From: Bacteroidota bacterium
GTDB lineage: Bacteria > Bacteroidota > Bacteroidia > UBA7662 > CANHCV01
Assembly: GCA_027488715.1 (NCBI GenBank)
Contig: JAIYBD010000021.1
Location: forward strand, 1 to 23,126
Reading direction: 5' to 3'
DNA: 23,126 bases
Both the position numbers and the translations under genes were made by a program. Positions within the stretch are counted from its first letter, which is position 1, and each line of letters starts with the position of its first letter. This document shows positions 6,796 to 14,774 of the stretch, piece after piece. The notes beneath the pieces were generated by a model. The model searched no databases and was not told the origin of the DNA. It saw nothing but the letters and a program-made list of their open reading frames with translations.

Positions 6796-9504
6796 ATGAA
6801 ATTGTATCCCATCTGTTTTTTGTTTCTAGGATTAGCATTCACCCATTGTTCCTCCTTCAAGAAGAAAGATTCGGACCAAACCACGACCGTTGATACCACG
6901 GCCGCTGTTGCCGAGCCTCCCTTCCTTCAAAAAGATAACTTTCGTCCCGTGGCCGATTACCGCGGTTCTGAATCCAAACGGATGGAATTGATCCATATGG
7001 ACCTCCAACTTTCTTTCAATATGGAAAAAGAGGAGGTAACTGGTCGTGCCACCATTCAAATGAAAGCCCATTTTCATCCCCAAGATTCGGTGTGTTTGGA
7101 TGCCCGCGGATTTACCTTGAATTCGGTTGAATGGAAGTCGAAAGACACTTTTCGACCTTTAAAATATGCCTACAATGATAGCGTTTTAACCCTGTATTTT
7201 CCCGAACCAAGTACGCCTCAAAAACCGGTCACCGTGGTGGTCGATTATACGGTGAAACCTGGGAAAGCCAAAGGGAACATTGGCGATGCCGCCAAAGACG
7301 AAAAGGGCTTCTTCTTCATCAAAAAGAAAGATGAATTCGGAAAAACCATCGAGCAAGTGTGGAGCCAAGGAGAAACTCAAGGAAATCGTTGTTGGTTTCC
7401 CACCATCGATCAACCCAATCAAAAACTTACCCACAACATCGCCATCACCGTTCCTCAACACTGGGTATCGCTCTCCAATGGCGATTTGGAATTTTCGGAA
7501 AAATCTTCGGCAACTACCCGCACCGACCATTGGTCGATGAAACAACCCCACGCCCCCTACTTAGTTATGGTGGCTGCCGGTCCGTGGGCCATCGTTCGCG
7601 ATGAGTGGAAAGGCAAAGAACTGGAGTATTACGTCGATTCGGCTTACCTCAAAGTGGCCAAGGATATTTTTGGAAAAACCCCTAGCATGATTTCGTTTTA
7701 CTCCGAAAAGTTGGGCGTTCCTTTTCCGTGGCAAAAATACAGTCAGGTCGTATTGCAAGATTTCGTTTCGGGAGCCATGGAAAATACCACGGCGGTAACG
7801 TTTGGCGCTTTTGCCCAACGAACCAAACGTGAATTGGTGGACGATAACGCCGACATGACCATTGCTCACGAGCTGTTTCACCATTGGTTTGGCGACTTGG
7901 TAACCTGCGAAAGTTGGAGCCATTTGCCATTAAATGAAAGTTTCGCCACTTTCGGTGAGTTGATGTGGGCAGAACACACGGAAGGCGAAACCGGTTTGCA
8001 TCAGGAGCTTTTGCAAAAGAAATCGAGCTACTTCAATGAAATTGAAAATAAACGGGTGGTGCCCATTCGGCATTACTACCAAGATCCCGACGATTTATTC
8101 GATTCCCATTCCTACGCCCGCGGTGGAGTGGTCTTGAACATGTTGCGCCGTCACATGGGCGACGAAGCATTTTATGCCGGCTTGAAGCACTACTTAACTA
8201 CCCACGCCTATAAAACCGCCGAAATTGATGATCTCCGACAGTCGTTCGAGGAAATCACCGGCGAGGATTGGTCGTGGTTTTTTGATCAATGGTTCAAAAA
8301 AGAGGGCCATCCAACCCTGGAGGTGAACTACCAAACCGTGAAACGTAAACTCAGAATTCAAATTGAACAAAATGAACGTTTTGGACTGTATCGTTTGCCC
8401 ATGAACATCGACGTGATTCACGACGGGAAAGTGGTTCAACGAAAAGCCATTTTGGTGGATGAAGCCAAAGAGTTCTTTGAATTTGATGTCGATTTCGACA
8501 GTGTTTTGGTCAATTTTGATCCGGGTAAAGAAATGTTGGTGACTTACGGATGGACCCAATCCCAGCAGGAATGGTTACAATTATTTCATGCTTCATCGGG
8601 GATCATCGACCGTTCCATTTTTATCAAGCAGTGGAAGGGGGAGTCGGAGTTATTGGAAAGTGAACAGGATACGTCACTTTTTTACAACCCTAAACCTTCT
8701 GAGGTTCTTCAATTATTGAAAGAAGCAGAAGAATCCAAAAGTGCTTCTTTGTACGAAAACGTGGTAAAAAAAGTTTTCGGATTGGTGGAGCCTTTGGAAG
8801 AGATGTACCCTGAATTAACGACATTCTTCAAAGGAACCATCAGCCAGAGCAAGGTCATCGACCAACGATATTGGGCCATCCAGGCACTCGCCATTACCGA
8901 CGAGACGAGCTGGCCCATCATCAAGGAGGCTTTTGACCGTGATTCTTCTTTGGCCGTGAAGAAAGCGGCCATGCAAGCCATGTGGGAAGTGGATTCGGCC
9001 AAAACAAAACCGTTATTATTGGATTGGAGCAAGGATTCCGATCTTTTCCCAGCCTATTTTTCCATCTATTCCTCTTCTCTTCCCGAAAATTCTTCATCCA
9101 TCTTCCAAAATCAATACAAAAACCCTCAAACGTATAAATTTAAAAAGACGGTATTGAACGAGTACTTGAGTTACCTCGAACGTATCAATGCCATGTTGGA
9201 GTGGGAGGAAGGGATGGTTTGGTTTGGCCGTCAAATGCGGGAAACCACCGAACCCGGTATGCGCGACGTGTTTTTGGGTAAACATGCCGGAGTTTATGGA
9301 ATCCTGGCCAATGCCTTCAAAAATCAAGTCAATGATGAAGTGGCCGGAGAATGGAATTTGATGATTGGTAGACTTCAAGCCGATGTTCGAGATTTACAGC
9401 AAAATGCTGATTTAAAGGATTACGCAGAGATTTTCCCTATTATTTTGGATAAGCTTGAAGAAATTCGATTTGTCCCCACGAAGAAATCCAAAAAAGGAAA
9501 ATGA
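6796..9504 (+). CDS. M1 family zinc aminopeptidase, putative lipoprotein
   Basis: Metallopeptidase of 902 residues that removes N-terminal amino acids from peptides. The exopeptidase motif GAMEN is at 326-330 and the zinc site HELFHH-x17-E at 358-381 (His358, His362, Glu381), so the active site is complete. An N-terminal beta domain (about 60-270) precedes the catalytic domain, and an all-helical repeat domain follows from about 590. The ATG at 6796 gives a signal peptide ending at Cys18 and followed by SSFKKKDSD, suggesting a periplasmic or outer-membrane lipoprotein, although His at -1 is unusual for a lipobox. A weak box TATTTTCG (6770-6777) lies upstream. The upstream terminator makes it an independent transcription unit. 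Confidence 0.92.
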   Translation: MKLYPICFLFLGLAFTHCSSFKKKDSDQTTTVDTTAAVAEPPFLQKDNFRPVADYRGSESKRMELIHMDLQLSFNMEKEEVTGRATIQMKAHFHPQDSVCLDARGFTLNSVEWKSKDTFRPLKYAYNDSVLTLYFPEPSTPQKPVTVVVDYTVKPGKAKGNIGDAAKDEKGFFFIKKKDEFGKTIEQVWSQGETQGNRCWFPTIDQPNQKLTHNIAITVPQHWVSLSNGDLEFSEKSSATTRTDHWSMKQPHAPYLVMVAAGPWAIVRDEWKGKELEYYVDSAYLKVAKDIFGKTPSMISFYSEKLGVPFPWQKYSQVVLQDFVSGAMENTTAVTFGAFAQRTKRELVDDNADMTIAHELFHHWFGDLVTCESWSHLPLNESFATFGELMWAEHTEGETGLHQELLQKKSSYFNEIENKRVVPIRHYYQDPDDLFDSHSYARGGVVLNMLRRHMGDEAFYAGLKHYLTTHAYKTAEIDDLRQSFEEITGEDWSWFFDQWFKKEGHPTLEVNYQTVKRKLRIQIEQNERFGLYRLPMNIDVIHDGKVVQRKAILVDEAKEFFEFDVDFDSVLVNFDPGKEMLVTYGWTQSQQEWLQLFHASSGIIDRSIFIKQWKGESELLESEQDTSLFYNPKPSEVLQLLKEAEESKSASLYENVVKKVFGLVEPLEEMYPELTTFFKGTISQSKVIDQRYWAIQALAITDETSWPIIKEAFDRDSSLAVKKAAMQAMWEVDSAKTKPLLLDWSKDSDLFPAYFSIYSSSLPENSSSIFQNQYKNPQTYKFKKTVLNEYLSYLERINAMLEWEEGMVWFGRQMRETTEPGMRDVFLGKHAGVYGILANAFKNQVNDEVAGEWNLMIGRLQADVRDLQQNADLKDYAEIFPIILDKLEEIRFVPTKKSKKGK

Positions 9505-9530
9505 ACTTCGAGTCGATGAATTTTATTCCG

Positions 9531-9538
9531 TAAATTTG
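9531..9538 (+). promoter_or_regulatory. Candidate -7 box for the recJ-lptB-GH3 operon
   Basis: TAAATTTG is an exact match to TAnnTTTG, 18 bases upstream of the recJ ATG. TTCG at 9507-9510 lies 20 bases upstream of it, a weak -33 candidate. It sits in the 52-base gap after the aminopeptidase gene. Confidence 0.45.
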
Positions 9539-9556
9539 AGGTTCATTTTTTGAATT

Positions 9557-11272
9557 ATGCAAAGTAGAGGATTGGATCGAAATTGGGTGATTAAGGCAGC
9601 TGCTCCCTTAGAAGAAATTGCTGTTTTGAGTCAAACCCTTCAGATTCATCCCGCTTTATCGGAACTCCTCACCCAAAGGGGAATCGCCGACGCTGAAGCG
9701 GCCAACTACTATTTCCGTCCGAAACTTTCTTACCTCCACGATCCTTACTTGATGAAAGATATGGATCGCGCGGTGGATTGCATCAACGAAACCATTTTGG
9801 CCAACGAGCCCATCTTGGTTTTCGGCGATTACGACGTAGATGGGACGACGTCCGTCGCGCTGATGGTTTCGTTTTTGGGGAGTTTCTACAACAAAGTTGG
9901 CTATTACATTCCAGATCGCTACCACGAAGGATACGGTTTGTCCAACCAAGCCATCGATTATGCGGTAGAAAATGGATACAAACTAATCATCACGTTAGAT
10001 TGTGGTATTACCGCATTCCACGAAGTCGAGTACGCCAATGTAAACGGGATCCAAGTCATTATTTCTGATCACCACCTTCCCAATGGCGATCTTCCGCCTG
10101 CAGTGGCGATTCTTAATCCCAAGCGTGAAGATTGTACGTATCCCTATTCCCATCTTTCAGGTTGTGGAATTGGGTTTAAATTGGCGCATGCTATCTGTTT
10201 GAAAAATCATTTCGAACTCGCAAAAATCAATCAACTGATCGATTTGGTGGTGGTGAGTATTGCCTCCGATTTGGTGCCCATTACTGGAGAAAACCGAATT
10301 TTGGCTTATTTTGGATTGAAGAAGTTGAATACCAATCCGTGTTTGGGTTTAAAAGTATTGATCGATAACTTCGTGAAAAACGAAGAGGTAAGCATTTCCG
10401 ATATCGTTCATTCCATTGGTCCGCGCATCAATGCAGCTGGACGTTTGGGCGATGCCAAGGCGGCCGTGCGGTTGCTCCTCGCGAACGAGCGTGCTCAAGC
10501 CGAAGAGGCCGCAATTTTAATTAACAATACCAACCAAGAACGTCGGGATATCGACTCTTCCATCACCGAACAGGCGTTGGATTACATGGATGGGAATGAT
10601 AAAATGGCCGGTCGAAAATCGACGGTTTTGTACCAAGAATCTTGGCACAAAGGGGTAATTGGCATTGTAGCTTCCCGTTTGATTGAAAAGCACTACAAAC
10701 CCACCATTGTTTTTACCAAAACGGAAGATAATAAACTCACAGGTTCCGCACGTTCGGTCAAAGATTTCAATATTTATCAAGCCATTGCCGATTGCGGCGA
10801 TTTGGTAGAACAATTCGGTGGACATAAATATGCCGCAGGGTTAACCATTTTGGAAGAACATTTCCATACCTTTCGAAACCGATTTGAAGAAATTGTTGCT
10901 GCTACCATTTCCGACGATCAGTTGGTTCCTAAAATTGAAATTGATGAAGTGCTGAACATGAGTGAAATAACCCTCAAATTTGTTCGCACCTTAAAGCAAT
11001 TTGCACCTTTTGGTCCTGGGAATCCAGAGCCGGTCTTCGTTTCAAAAGGTGTTTACGCCACTGGAAATATTCGCGTTGTTGGGAATAATCACTTGCAATT
11101 GTTTGTGAAGCAAGAGATGTCGAATTCCTTTGCTGCCATTGCCTTCAACCAAGGCGATCATTTTGAAAAAATCGCCAAAGGCATTCCTTTCGATATGGTC
11201 TATTCCGTTGAAGAAAACATCTGGAAGGGAAAATCTTCCATTAAACTAACCATCAAAGACATTAAATACTGA
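9557..11272 (+). CDS. recJ: Single-stranded-DNA-specific exonuclease RecJ
   Basis: 5'-to-3' single-strand exonuclease acting in recombination and repair. At 571 residues it has the normal length. The DHH phosphoesterase core is complete: DYDVDG (91-96), LDCGI with Asp148, DHHLP (171-175), and the DHHA1 nucleic-acid site GGHKYAAGLT (from 421). SGCGIGFKLA and IGPRINAAGRLGDA are further RecJ hallmarks. A C-terminal OB-fold segment (FAPFGPGNPEPVF onward) completes the protein. The stop is two bases before the lptB ATG. Confidence 0.96.
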   Translation: MQSRGLDRNWVIKAAAPLEEIAVLSQTLQIHPALSELLTQRGIADAEAANYYFRPKLSYLHDPYLMKDMDRAVDCINETILANEPILVFGDYDVDGTTSVALMVSFLGSFYNKVGYYIPDRYHEGYGLSNQAIDYAVENGYKLIITLDCGITAFHEVEYANVNGIQVIISDHHLPNGDLPPAVAILNPKREDCTYPYSHLSGCGIGFKLAHAICLKNHFELAKINQLIDLVVVSIASDLVPITGENRILAYFGLKKLNTNPCLGLKVLIDNFVKNEEVSISDIVHSIGPRINAAGRLGDAKAAVRLLLANERAQAEEAAILINNTNQERRDIDSSITEQALDYMDGNDKMAGRKSTVLYQESWHKGVIGIVASRLIEKHYKPTIVFTKTEDNKLTGSARSVKDFNIYQAIADCGDLVEQFGGHKYAAGLTILEEHFHTFRNRFEEIVAATISDDQLVPKIEIDEVLNMSEITLKFVRTLKQFAPFGPGNPEPVFVSKGVYATGNIRVVGNNHLQLFVKQEMSNSFAAIAFNQGDHFEKIAKGIPFDMVYSVEENIWKGKSSIKLTIKDIKY

Positions 11273-11274
11273 TT

Positions 11275-12012
11275 ATGAAACTTCGATCCGAGGAACTGCT
11301 GAAAGTGTACAAAAAGCGCACGGTGGTGAACCGGGTTTCCATCGAAGTAAATCAGGGAGAAATCGTGGGGTTATTGGGGCCCAACGGAGCCGGAAAAACG
11401 ACCAGTTTTTACATCATTACAGGCTTGGTAAAACCCGATGAAGGAAAAGTTTTTCTTGAAAATGAGGATATTACCCACTTGCCCATGTACCAGCGCGCCC
11501 AAAAGGGTGTGGGTTATTTGCCTCAAGAGGCATCGGTGTTTCGTAAGCTTACCGTGGAAGAAAATATCCGAGCCATTTTAGAAATGACTCTCCTTTCCAA
11601 ATCCGAGCAAGCCCAAAAGTTGGAGCAGTTGCTGGAAGAATTTTCGCTCACCAAGATTCGAAAAAGCAAGGGAGAAGTATTGTCGGGTGGTGAACGCCGG
11701 CGTACCGAAATTGCTCGTTGCTTAGCAACTTCGCCCAAGTTTATTTTGTTGGATGAACCGTTTGCCGGTGTTGATCCTATTGCGGTGGAAGACATTCAAT
11801 CCATCGTTTATCAATTGAAGAAGAAAAACATCGGCATCCTCATTACCGATCACAATGTACAAGAAACATTGAACATTACCGATCGGGTGTATCTCCTTTA
11901 CGAAGGGAAAATATTGAAGCAGGGTCGACCTGCAGATTTGGTACAAGATCCCGAGGTTCGTGAAAAATACATCGGGAAAGGATTTATCTTTCACGAAAAA
12001 GTTTGGGAATGA
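11275..12012 (+). CDS. lptB: LPS export ABC transporter ATP-binding protein LptB
   Basis: Cytoplasmic ATPase of 245 residues that powers lipopolysaccharide extraction by LptB2FG. All nucleotide-binding motifs are present: Walker A GPNGAGKTT (35-43), Q-loop Gln84 in YLPQEASVF, signature LSGGE (136-140), Walker B ILLDEP (157-162) and H-loop His193. The sequence GVGYLPQEASVFRKLTVEENI and the C-terminal YIGKGF are characteristic of LptB among ABC ATPases. LptF, LptG, LptA and LptC genes are not nearby. The gene is sandwiched between recJ (2-base gap) and the GH3 gene (ATGA overlap). Confidence 0.94.
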   Translation: MKLRSEELLKVYKKRTVVNRVSIEVNQGEIVGLLGPNGAGKTTSFYIITGLVKPDEGKVFLENEDITHLPMYQRAQKGVGYLPQEASVFRKLTVEENIRAILEMTLLSKSEQAQKLEQLLEEFSLTKIRKSKGEVLSGGERRRTEIARCLATSPKFILLDEPFAGVDPIAVEDIQSIVYQLKKKNIGILITDHNVQETLNITDRVYLLYEGKILKQGRPADLVQDPEVREKYIGKGFIFHEKVWE

Positions 12013-13535
12013 GGGTCATCAATTCCATCATGAGTTGGATCATGAAAAAGCGCATCCACCAGATGGAACTTTTCATGAAGTACCCCGAGGAAGTTCAGCA
12101 AGAAAACCTCAAACGAATCATCAGTCAATCCAAGGATACCGTTTTTGGACGTAAGTATCAGTATTCCTCCATGGGTGGAGTTCGAGAGTTTCAAGAACGG
12201 GTGCCGGTGGTGAATTACGAAGGATTGTATCCCTTCATCGAGCGATCGTTGAAAGGCGAACCCAATGTGTTGTGGCCTACCGAAGTTCGTTGGTTCGCCA
12301 AATCCTCGGGAACCACCAATGCACGTTCCAAATTTATTCCCGTTACCCAGGAAGCCTTGGAAGATTGCCATTTCAAAGGTGGTAAAGACATGTTGGCCTT
12401 GTACTGCCAATCATCCGAAAACACCCAACTCTTTTCGGGCAAAAATTTATCGCTGGGCGGAAGTCACCAACAAAATCATTGGAATCCCGATACTTTTTAC
12501 GGAGATTTATCAGCGGTGATCATGCAGAATTTACCGTTCTGGGCTCAATTTATTCGTACGCCCGATTTGTCGATTGCGTTGATGGAAGATTGGGAATCGA
12601 AAATCGTGAAGATCGGGGAAAATACCATCATTGAAAATGTTATCAGCGTTTCCGGTGTTCCTACCTGGATGATGGTGTTGTTTCATTGGGTGATGCAACG
12701 AAAAGGGGTGAACGATGTTCGGGAAGTGTGGCCCAATTTCGAGGTGTTGTTTCATGGGGGTGTTGGGTTTGGTCCCTACCGAGAGCCCATCAAATCCATC
12801 TTCGGCGGGACCATGCCCAAAACCGTTGAAATTTATAATGCCAGCGAAGGTTTCTTCGGGATTCAAGATGATCCTTCAAAGAATGAAATGCTGTTAATGC
12901 TTGATTATGGGATCTTCTATGAATTCATTCCCTTATCGGAACTCGGCCAACCATTTCCTAACACCAAAACCATTGGAGAGGTAGAAGTGGGGAAGCCGTA
13001 CGCGGTGGTCATCAGCACCAACGGCGGACTCTGGCGTTACCTCATTGGAGACACGGTTCGTTTTACGTCAACCTTCCCTCACCGATTTGTCATTGTAGGT
13101 CGAACTAAGTTGTTTATCAATGTTTTTGGTGAGGAGTTGATGATTGAAAATGCCGATTATGCGGTGGAGAAAGCGTGTTTATTGACCCAAGCTACGATGG
13201 CCGATTACACCGCGGGACCGGTGTACATGAAAGATGGCAAAGGGGGCGGTCACGAATGGATCATCGCCTTTGAGCAAATGCCCGAAGATTTGGAAAGATT
13301 TACCCAACTTTTGGATGAGCAATTGCAATCGGTTAATTCCGATTATGCTGCAAAACGAAAAGAAAACATGGGCATGAGTTTGCCATTGGTGCACGCCGCT
13401 CCGGCCGATACATTTTACCATTGGTTGAAAGAAAAGGGGAAATTAGGCGGGCAGAATAAAATTCCAAGGTTGTGCAATGATCGCGAAATCCTGGAATCGC
13501 TACTTTCAAAAATTACAACTCGCGAATCAACGTAA
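12009..13535 (+). CDS. GH3-family acyl-adenylating amido synthetase-like protein
   Basis: Protein of 508 residues in the GH3 (auxin-responsive promoter) family of the ANL adenylating superfamily. Plant members join amino acids to jasmonate, auxin or benzoates through an acyl-adenylate; bacterial substrates are mostly unknown. Visible motifs are the nucleotide loop KSSGTTNARSKFIP (about residues 98-111), YNASEGFFG, and STNGGLWRYLIGDTVRF with the acyl-AMP-binding Tyr/Asp segment. The start ATG at 12009 overlaps the lptB stop; a TTG two codons earlier is less likely. The last 23 bases overlap the 3' end of the convergent FIST gene. Coupling to lptB hints at an envelope role, which is inference only. 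Confidence 0.87.
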   Translation: MRVINSIMSWIMKKRIHQMELFMKYPEEVQQENLKRIISQSKDTVFGRKYQYSSMGGVREFQERVPVVNYEGLYPFIERSLKGEPNVLWPTEVRWFAKSSGTTNARSKFIPVTQEALEDCHFKGGKDMLALYCQSSENTQLFSGKNLSLGGSHQQNHWNPDTFYGDLSAVIMQNLPFWAQFIRTPDLSIALMEDWESKIVKIGENTIIENVISVSGVPTWMMVLFHWVMQRKGVNDVREVWPNFEVLFHGGVGFGPYREPIKSIFGGTMPKTVEIYNASEGFFGIQDDPSKNEMLLMLDYGIFYEFIPLSELGQPFPNTKTIGEVEVGKPYAVVISTNGGLWRYLIGDTVRFTSTFPHRFVIVGRTKLFINVFGEELMIENADYAVEKACLLTQATMADYTAGPVYMKDGKGGGHEWIIAFEQMPEDLERFTQLLDEQLQSVNSDYAAKRKENMGMSLPLVHAAPADTFYHWLKEKGKLGGQNKIPRLCNDREILESLLSKITTREST

Positions 13536-14652
13536 CCGTCATGGTTTGATTGTGTAACTTACAATCCATGGTTCGGTAAAAAGGTGCAATTTCACCATAG
13601 GAATAGAAACCAGCGGTAATCACATTTTTTTGCTTGTCGAAATAGTTTCGGATGGCATCTACCTCCCGAAATACTTGATCTTTTAGGACCAACTTACGGC
13701 CTACACAGCTAACTAAAATTGCTAAATTGGGGGTATCTGAAAGGTGTTGGGTGGCAGCAACGCATGCTTCGTGTGCTCCCATGACCAAGTTTTCGTTGTT
13801 AGATTTCATGAGGCGAACCATGGATCCAACGGGCATATCACCGGCGAAGGTGAGGCTTTGATCGGATTCATTGATCCCCAAAATGGTTCGAACGACAGGT
13901 TCATTTTCGTGGGGTGCACTGAGAAGTAAAGGGAAGAGAAGCGCGGCACCAGGAAGTTCCTTGGAACGATCGCCAAGTAGATTTTTATACATCTCCAAAG
14001 CCGGTTGCCCGTCGATTTCATACAAAACGTTGGCTTTGGATTGGGTGATGGTTTTTTCCATCCCAAAACTGGTCCATCCGCCGGCCGATCCACAACTCAC
14101 TTCAACATCTCCATAAAATCCAATGGCACTGATGATGCCTTGTTGCCATTGACCTTGGTGGTCCATCACCAATGTTTTTTCGAAAAGTCCGGCATCTCCA
14201 GCCAATCCACCACTCAATGTAATGGAATCACCCAAAACATGATTCATGCCTTCAACCAATTGAGAACCATTTACCATGGTTCCATCGGAAATGATGAAGA
14301 CGTGTTTTAATCCAATTTCATCAAAAGATGAAATGAGGTGTTTTCCTGCATCTTTGGAGGAAGAAAAACTGGATATTTGAACGGATTTCTGAACGAGTTT
14401 GGTTTTCTCAAAGGAAATTGCCGTGATGGAAATGGTTTGTTCCGCTACATCACTACCACTAAACTCCCCAGAAGTAGAACAGCCGGAAATGATGCTTCCT
14501 TGAAATTGTTTTGAAATAATGTCCTGGTTTTCAGGATTCTCTAATAAAAAGCGATTGCCAAAAACCAAAACCCAATCATAATGCTCTTGAAAGAAATCTC
14601 CCAGCCTAAATTGGTTTAAATCTCCTTGAAAAATATGTTGAGCGTACTTCAT
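13513..14652 (-). CDS. FIST domain sensory protein
   Basis: Stand-alone FIST protein of 379 residues, without signal peptide or transmembrane helix. A FIST_N domain covers about residues 30-215 (VLVFGNRFLLENP, GSIISGCSTSGEFSG, LSGGLAGDAGLFEKTLV). FIST_C covers about 220-365 (YEIDGQPALEMYKNLLG, MPVGSMVRLM, LAILVSCVGRKLVL, GFYSYGEIAPF). FIST domains are predicted to bind small ligands, possibly amino acids, and are usually linked to kinases, GGDEF or chemotaxis modules; no such output domain is fused or adjacent here. An exact TAnnTTTG box lies 18 bases upstream. The 3' end overlaps the GH3 gene by 23 bases. Confidence 0.9.
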   Translation of the reverse strand: MKYAQHIFQGDLNQFRLGDFFQEHYDWVLVFGNRFLLENPENQDIISKQFQGSIISGCSTSGEFSGSDVAEQTISITAISFEKTKLVQKSVQISSFSSSKDAGKHLISSFDEIGLKHVFIISDGTMVNGSQLVEGMNHVLGDSITLSGGLAGDAGLFEKTLVMDHQGQWQQGIISAIGFYGDVEVSCGSAGGWTSFGMEKTITQSKANVLYEIDGQPALEMYKNLLGDRSKELPGAALLFPLLLSAPHENEPVVRTILGINESDQSLTFAGDMPVGSMVRLMKSNNENLVMGAHEACVAATQHLSDTPNLAILVSCVGRKLVLKDQVFREVDAIRNYFDKQKNVITAGFYSYGEIAPFYRTMDCKLHNQTMTVTLIREL

Positions 14653-14670
14653 CCCTTTTTTATCTTAAAT

Positions 14671-14678
14671 CAAATGTA
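14671..14678 (-). promoter_or_regulatory. Candidate -7 box for the FIST gene
   Basis: TACATTTG on the minus strand matches TAnnTTTG exactly, 18 bases before the ATG. No -33 TTG is evident. It suggests the FIST gene is transcribed apart from the M23-Bcp gene lying upstream on the same strand. Confidence 0.4.
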
Positions 14679-14714
14679 GAGAAACATTTTAACTATTTTT
14701 CCTAATTTGATATT

Positions 14715-14733
14715 TTTTCCCAAAGTGGGAAAA
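14715..14733. repeat. Inverted repeat between M23-Bcp and FIST genes
   Basis: Perfect 8-bp arms, TTTTCCCA and TGGGAAAA, around a three-base AAG loop. On the minus strand the hairpin is followed by A-rich rather than T-rich sequence, so it is not a standard intrinsic terminator. It lies about 37 bases upstream of the FIST -7 box and could be an operator or a weak transcript-end structure. Confidence 0.35.
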
Positions 14734-14774
14734 TTTTGGATAAATAGTACAAAAAAGGGATAGTTTCCTTTCGG

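Noticed and set aside
14715..14733. Hairpin as an intrinsic terminator of the M23-Bcp gene
   Set aside because: No T-run follows on the transcribed strand; it is kept only as an inverted repeat of unknown role.
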